Shown: positions 61,277 through 64,000 of the stretch, one piece after another
Layout: each line of letters begins with the position of its first letter
Numbering within the stretch: position 1 is the stretch's first letter
Source of the DNA: Burkholderia pseudomultivorans
Lineage (GTDB): Bacteria; Pseudomonadota; Gammaproteobacteria; Burkholderiales; Burkholderiaceae
Assembly (NCBI RefSeq): GCF_902499075.1
Contig: NZ_CABVPP010000036.1
Location: forward strand, 1-64,000
Length of the DNA: 64,000 nt
Reading direction: 5' to 3'
Notes under the pieces: model-generated
Databases searched by the model: none
What the model was told of the DNA's origin: nothing
The model's input: only the letters and a program-made list of their open reading frames with translations
Program-made: the position numbers and the translations under genes

Positions 61277-64000
61277 ATGACGAGTTTCCCGACTGCGCTG
61301 CACCACCGAATCCGCGAACAGGCGCGCCGCGCGCCCGATGCGCCCGCGCTCGCGGCGCCTTTCCAGAACGACCTGCGCCTGTCGCGCGGCGCGCTCGACG
61401 CGCGCGCATCGCGGCTGGCGCGGCAACTGCGCGCGGCCGGCGTCGGTGCGGAAGTGCGGGTCGGCGTGTGCGTCGAGCGCTCGTGCGAGCTGTTCGTCGC
61501 GCTGCTGGCCGTGCTGAAGGCGGGCGGCGTGTTCGTGCCGCTCGATCCGCGCCACCCGGCGGCCCGGCTCGACTGGATCGTCCACGATGCGCAGCTGCGC
61601 CACGGCATCGTCGATGCGGCGGGCCGCGCCGCGCTCGGCGCGCCGTTCGAACACGCGTTCGACGTTACCGAACAGGCGTCAGCCGCGCCGGATTTCGCCG
61701 ACGATGAAGAAGACGCACCGGTGCATCCGCGCGCGGCCGCCTACATGATCTATACGTCGGGCTCGACCGGCACGCCGAAGGCGGTGGTCGTCGAGCACGG
61801 GCCGCTCGCCGCGCATTGCGATGCGCTCGCCGCCGCGTTGCCGATCGGGGCAGACGATCGGCTGCTGCATTTCGCGTCGGTCAACTTCGATGCGGCGCAC
61901 GAATGCTGGCTCGCACCGCTCGCGGTCGGCGCAAGCGTGACGATTGCGCCGCCGCAGCCGTTCGCGCCGGACGCCGCGCATGCGCTGATGGTGCAGGAAG
62001 CGGTCAGCGTCGCCGCGTTTCCACCTGCCTACCTGCGCGAATTCGCGGCCGTTGCCGCACGCGTCGGCGTGCCGCGCGCGCTGCGCGTGCTCGCGTTCGG
62101 CGGCGAAGCGCTGCCGCAGCAGGCGTTCGAATTCGTGCGTCAAACGTTTCCGTCGGTACGCCTGATCAACGGTTACGGGCCGACCGAGGCCGTGATCTCG
62201 CCGATGCTGTGGCCGGTCGAGCCGGGCGAGACGCCCGTGCTGGCCGCGGACGATGCGTATGCGTCGCTGCCGATCGGCCGCGCGATCGGTCCGCGCGTCG
62301 CGCGCATCGACGGCGAACGCGGCGCGGCCGGCGAGCTGCTGCTCGGCGGCGTCTGTCTCGCGCGCGGCTATCACGGCCGCCCTGCGCTGACGGCCGAGCG
62401 CTTCGTGCCGGACCCGGACGGCGCGCCCGGCGCGCGCGTGTACCGCACCGGCGATCTCGCGCGCCTGCGCGACGACGGCGCATTCGATTATCTCGGCCGC
62501 CTCGACGATCAGGTACAGGTGCGCGGCGTGCGCGTCGAGCCCGCGGAAATCGCCGCGTGCCTGCGCGCGCATCCGGCCGTTGCCGATGCGGCCGTGATTG
62601 CCGAAACGGGCGACGGCCCGACGCGGCTGATCGCCTGCGTCGTGCTGCATGACGCGGCCGACGATGCGGCGCTGAAGGCGCACGTGGCCGCGCAGTTGCC
62701 GGCCGCATGGCAGCCGCACCGGTTCGAACGCTGCGACGCGCTGCCGTATACGCTGAACGGCAAGCTCGACCGCGCTGTGCTGCGCGAGCTGATTGCAGCC
62801 CGGCGGGCCGCCGCAGCGCGCGACGCGACGCAATGCGCGGGCGCCGCGCCGCGCACGCCGACCGAGCAGCAGCTCGCCGGTATCTGGCGGACGCTGCTCG
62901 GTCTCGACACCACGCCGTCGCGCGACGATCATTTTGTCGCGCTGGGCGCCGACTCGCTCGCCGTGATGCAGCTGCAGGCCGCGATCCGCGCGGCCGTACG
63001 CGTGAACCTGCGGCTCGATACGCTGTTCGCCGATCCGTCGCTGACAGAACTGGCCGATACGGTCGACCGCGCCGAGCGCGAGACGGGAGAAGCGCTGAAC
63101 GTCATCGCCGCGCGCGGCCCCGCAGCCGATACGTCCGCATCGGCTGCGCCGCATGTCGATCGCGCGGCGTCGCTCGCGCAGCAGCGTTTCTGGGTGCTCG
63201 CGCAGATGCGCGACGCCGGCGCCGCATATCACATCGCCGCACACTGGACGATCGACGGTACGCTCGACCGCGCCGCGTTGCAGCGTGCGCTCGATCACGT
63301 GATCGAACGGCATGAAGCATGGCGCACGACGCTCGTCGACCATGACGATGGTGTCGTGATGCAGCGGATCCATGCGCATCTGCCGGTTGCGATCGCCGAC
63401 ATCGACCTGCGCGACCGGCCGCCGGCCGCGCGCGACGCGGAAGCGACGCGCGTCGCCGAACGCGATGCAGGCGCACCGTTCGATCTGGCGCGCGGGCCGT
63501 TGGTGCGCGCAACGCTCGTCGCGCTCGCCGACGATCGCCACCGCCTGCTGCTGACCGCGCATCATGCGATCACCGACGGCTGGAGTTCGCGCTGCGCGTT
63601 CGACGAACTGTCGGCAGCCTATTGCGCGTTTGCGGCAGGCCGCGCGCCGTCGCTGCCCGACCTGCCGATCCAGTACGCGGACTACGCGGACTGGCAGCGC
63701 GACCTGCTCGCGCGCGGCGAGGGCGAGCGCCAGCTCGACTATTGGCGCGGCGCGCTGTGCGACGTGCCGGGCCCGCTCGCGCTGCCGGTCGACCGCCAGC
63801 CGCCCGCGACGCGCACGCTGCACGGCGCGCGCACGTCGGTGCGCCTGCCCGACGCGGTCGCGGCCGACGTGCGCCGGCTCGCGCGCGACGCGCAGGCCTC
63901 CGTCTTCACCGTGCTGCTGGCCGCGCTCGACGCGTGGCTGGCACGGCTGACCGGCGAGACGGACCTCGTCGTCGCGGTGCCGGTCGCGCATCGCCAGCGT
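61277..64000 (+). CDS. orbI: OrbI, ornibactin non-ribosomal peptide synthetase (5' part, runs off window)
   Basis: The first 908 codons of a large NRPS. Order: an adenylation domain from near the start with core motif Y-T-S-G-S-T-G-T-P-K at residues 159-168 and N-G-Y-G-P-T-E near 298; a peptidyl carrier domain with the phosphopantetheine Ser560 in L-G-A-D-S-L-A-V; then a condensation domain with the active H-H-A-I-T-D-G at 762-768. It starts with adenylation and has no starter condensation domain, as expected for an initiation module. The A-domain F-D-A-A-H-E segment gives Asp, Ala and Glu at specificity positions 235, 236 and 239 (GrsA numbering), compatible with an N-hydroxyornithine-type substrate. 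ATG 61277; the frame is open to the last base. Confidence 0.93.
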   Translation, partial: MTSFPTALHHRIREQARRAPDAPALAAPFQNDLRLSRGALDARASRLARQLRAAGVGAEVRVGVCVERSCELFVALLAVLKAGGVFVPLDPRHPAARLDWIVHDAQLRHGIVDAAGRAALGAPFEHAFDVTEQASAAPDFADDEEDAPVHPRAAAYMIYTSGSTGTPKAVVVEHGPLAAHCDALAAALPIGADDRLLHFASVNFDAAHECWLAPLAVGASVTIAPPQPFAPDAAHALMVQEAVSVAAFPPAYLREFAAVAARVGVPRALRVLAFGGEALPQQAFEFVRQTFPSVRLINGYGPTEAVISPMLWPVEPGETPVLAADDAYASLPIGRAIGPRVARIDGERGAAGELLLGGVCLARGYHGRPALTAERFVPDPDGAPGARVYRTGDLARLRDDGAFDYLGRLDDQVQVRGVRVEPAEIAACLRAHPAVADAAVIAETGDGPTRLIACVVLHDAADDAALKAHVAAQLPAAWQPHRFERCDALPYTLNGKLDRAVLRELIAARRAAAARDATQCAGAAPRTPTEQQLAGIWRTLLGLDTTPSRDDHFVALGADSLAVMQLQAAIRAAVRVNLRLDTLFADPSLTELADTVDRAERETGEALNVIAARGPAADTSASAAPHVDRAASLAQQRFWVLAQMRDAGAAYHIAAHWTIDGTLDRAALQRALDHVIERHEAWRTTLVDHDDGVVMQRIHAHLPVAIADIDLRDRPPAARDAEATRVAERDAGAPFDLARGPLVRATLVALADDRHRLLLTAHHAITDGWSSRCAFDELSAAYCAFAAGRAPSLPDLPIQYADYADWQRDLLARGEGERQLDYWRGALCDVPGPLALPVDRQPPATRTLHGARTSVRLPDAVAADVRRLARDAQASVFTVLLAALDAWLARLTGETDLVVAVPVAHRQR

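Noticed and set aside
1-64000. CRISPR arrays, insertion sequences, prophage or tRNA genes
   Set aside because: No regularly spaced repeats, transposase motifs, phage structural genes or tRNA folds were recognised on reading both strands; a program search would be decisive.

Overview
The window is very GC-rich chromosomal DNA with dense, mostly co-directional operons, frequent 4-bp ATGA start/stop overlaps and several GTG/TTG starts. Gene content places it in Burkholderia, most likely the Burkholderia cepacia complex: an ornibactin (orb) siderophore locus, an AmrAB-OprA type RND pump and a chaperone-usher fimbrial operon follow one another. The species cannot be fixed from sequence alone. No rRNA, tRNA, CRISPR array, insertion sequence or prophage was recognised.

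Layout. 1-761: end of a hydrophobic protein gene overlapping a DUF1493 gene, in less GC-rich DNA. 1104-2789: hotdog thioesterase and a Tas-like aldo/keto reductase. 2867-6728: MHS-family transporter and M20 peptidase, divergent from a LysR regulator. 6793-8981: tRNA 2-selenouridine synthase (mnmH) overlapping an ArsP-like permease. 9201-13060: a hypothetical gene, nodIJ-type ABC exporter, universal stress protein and DUF2939 protein. 13090-14143: lexA with two SOS boxes and a small unknown gene downstream. 14373-19439: sulfate uptake operon sbp-cysT-cysW-cysA-cysB. 19727-27557: ribose-type operon rbsB-A-C-R-K with a palindromic operator, then a chemoreceptor. 28080-33126: prkA-yeaH-spoVR stress module. 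33309-34690: kgtP. 35048-37462: amino-acid ABC binding protein and two permeases with no ATPase. 37515-38762: M23 peptidase. 39092-45711: TetR regulator divergent from the RND pump. 46496-51375: fimbrial subunit, usher, chaperone and tip adhesin. 51453-51867: two tiny exported-protein genes. 52198-64000: ornibactin locus orbS, orbH-G-C-D-F-B, divergent orbE, and the start of the NRPS gene orbI, cut by the window end.

How the parts work together. Fur should repress orbS when iron is plentiful. The ECF sigma factor OrbS then drives orbH, orbE and orbI. Upstream of those three genes I find the same architecture: TAAA, then CGTC beginning exactly 21 nt after the first T. OrbI with OrbH and OrbG builds and tailors the peptide, OrbE exports it, and OrbB/C/D/F bind, import and reduce the ferric complex. 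Sulfate uptake is coupled to CysB, ribose uptake to RbsR, and drug efflux to a TetR repressor over a perfect 9-bp-arm palindrome.

I did not find an obviously new multi-gene system. The best leads for novelty are the SOS-controlled unknown gene beside lexA, the DUF1493/membrane protein pair, a short tract between two terminators at 34691-34835, the His-rich mini-protein at 51453-51590, and the long leader with an ECF-like promoter motif ahead of prkA.
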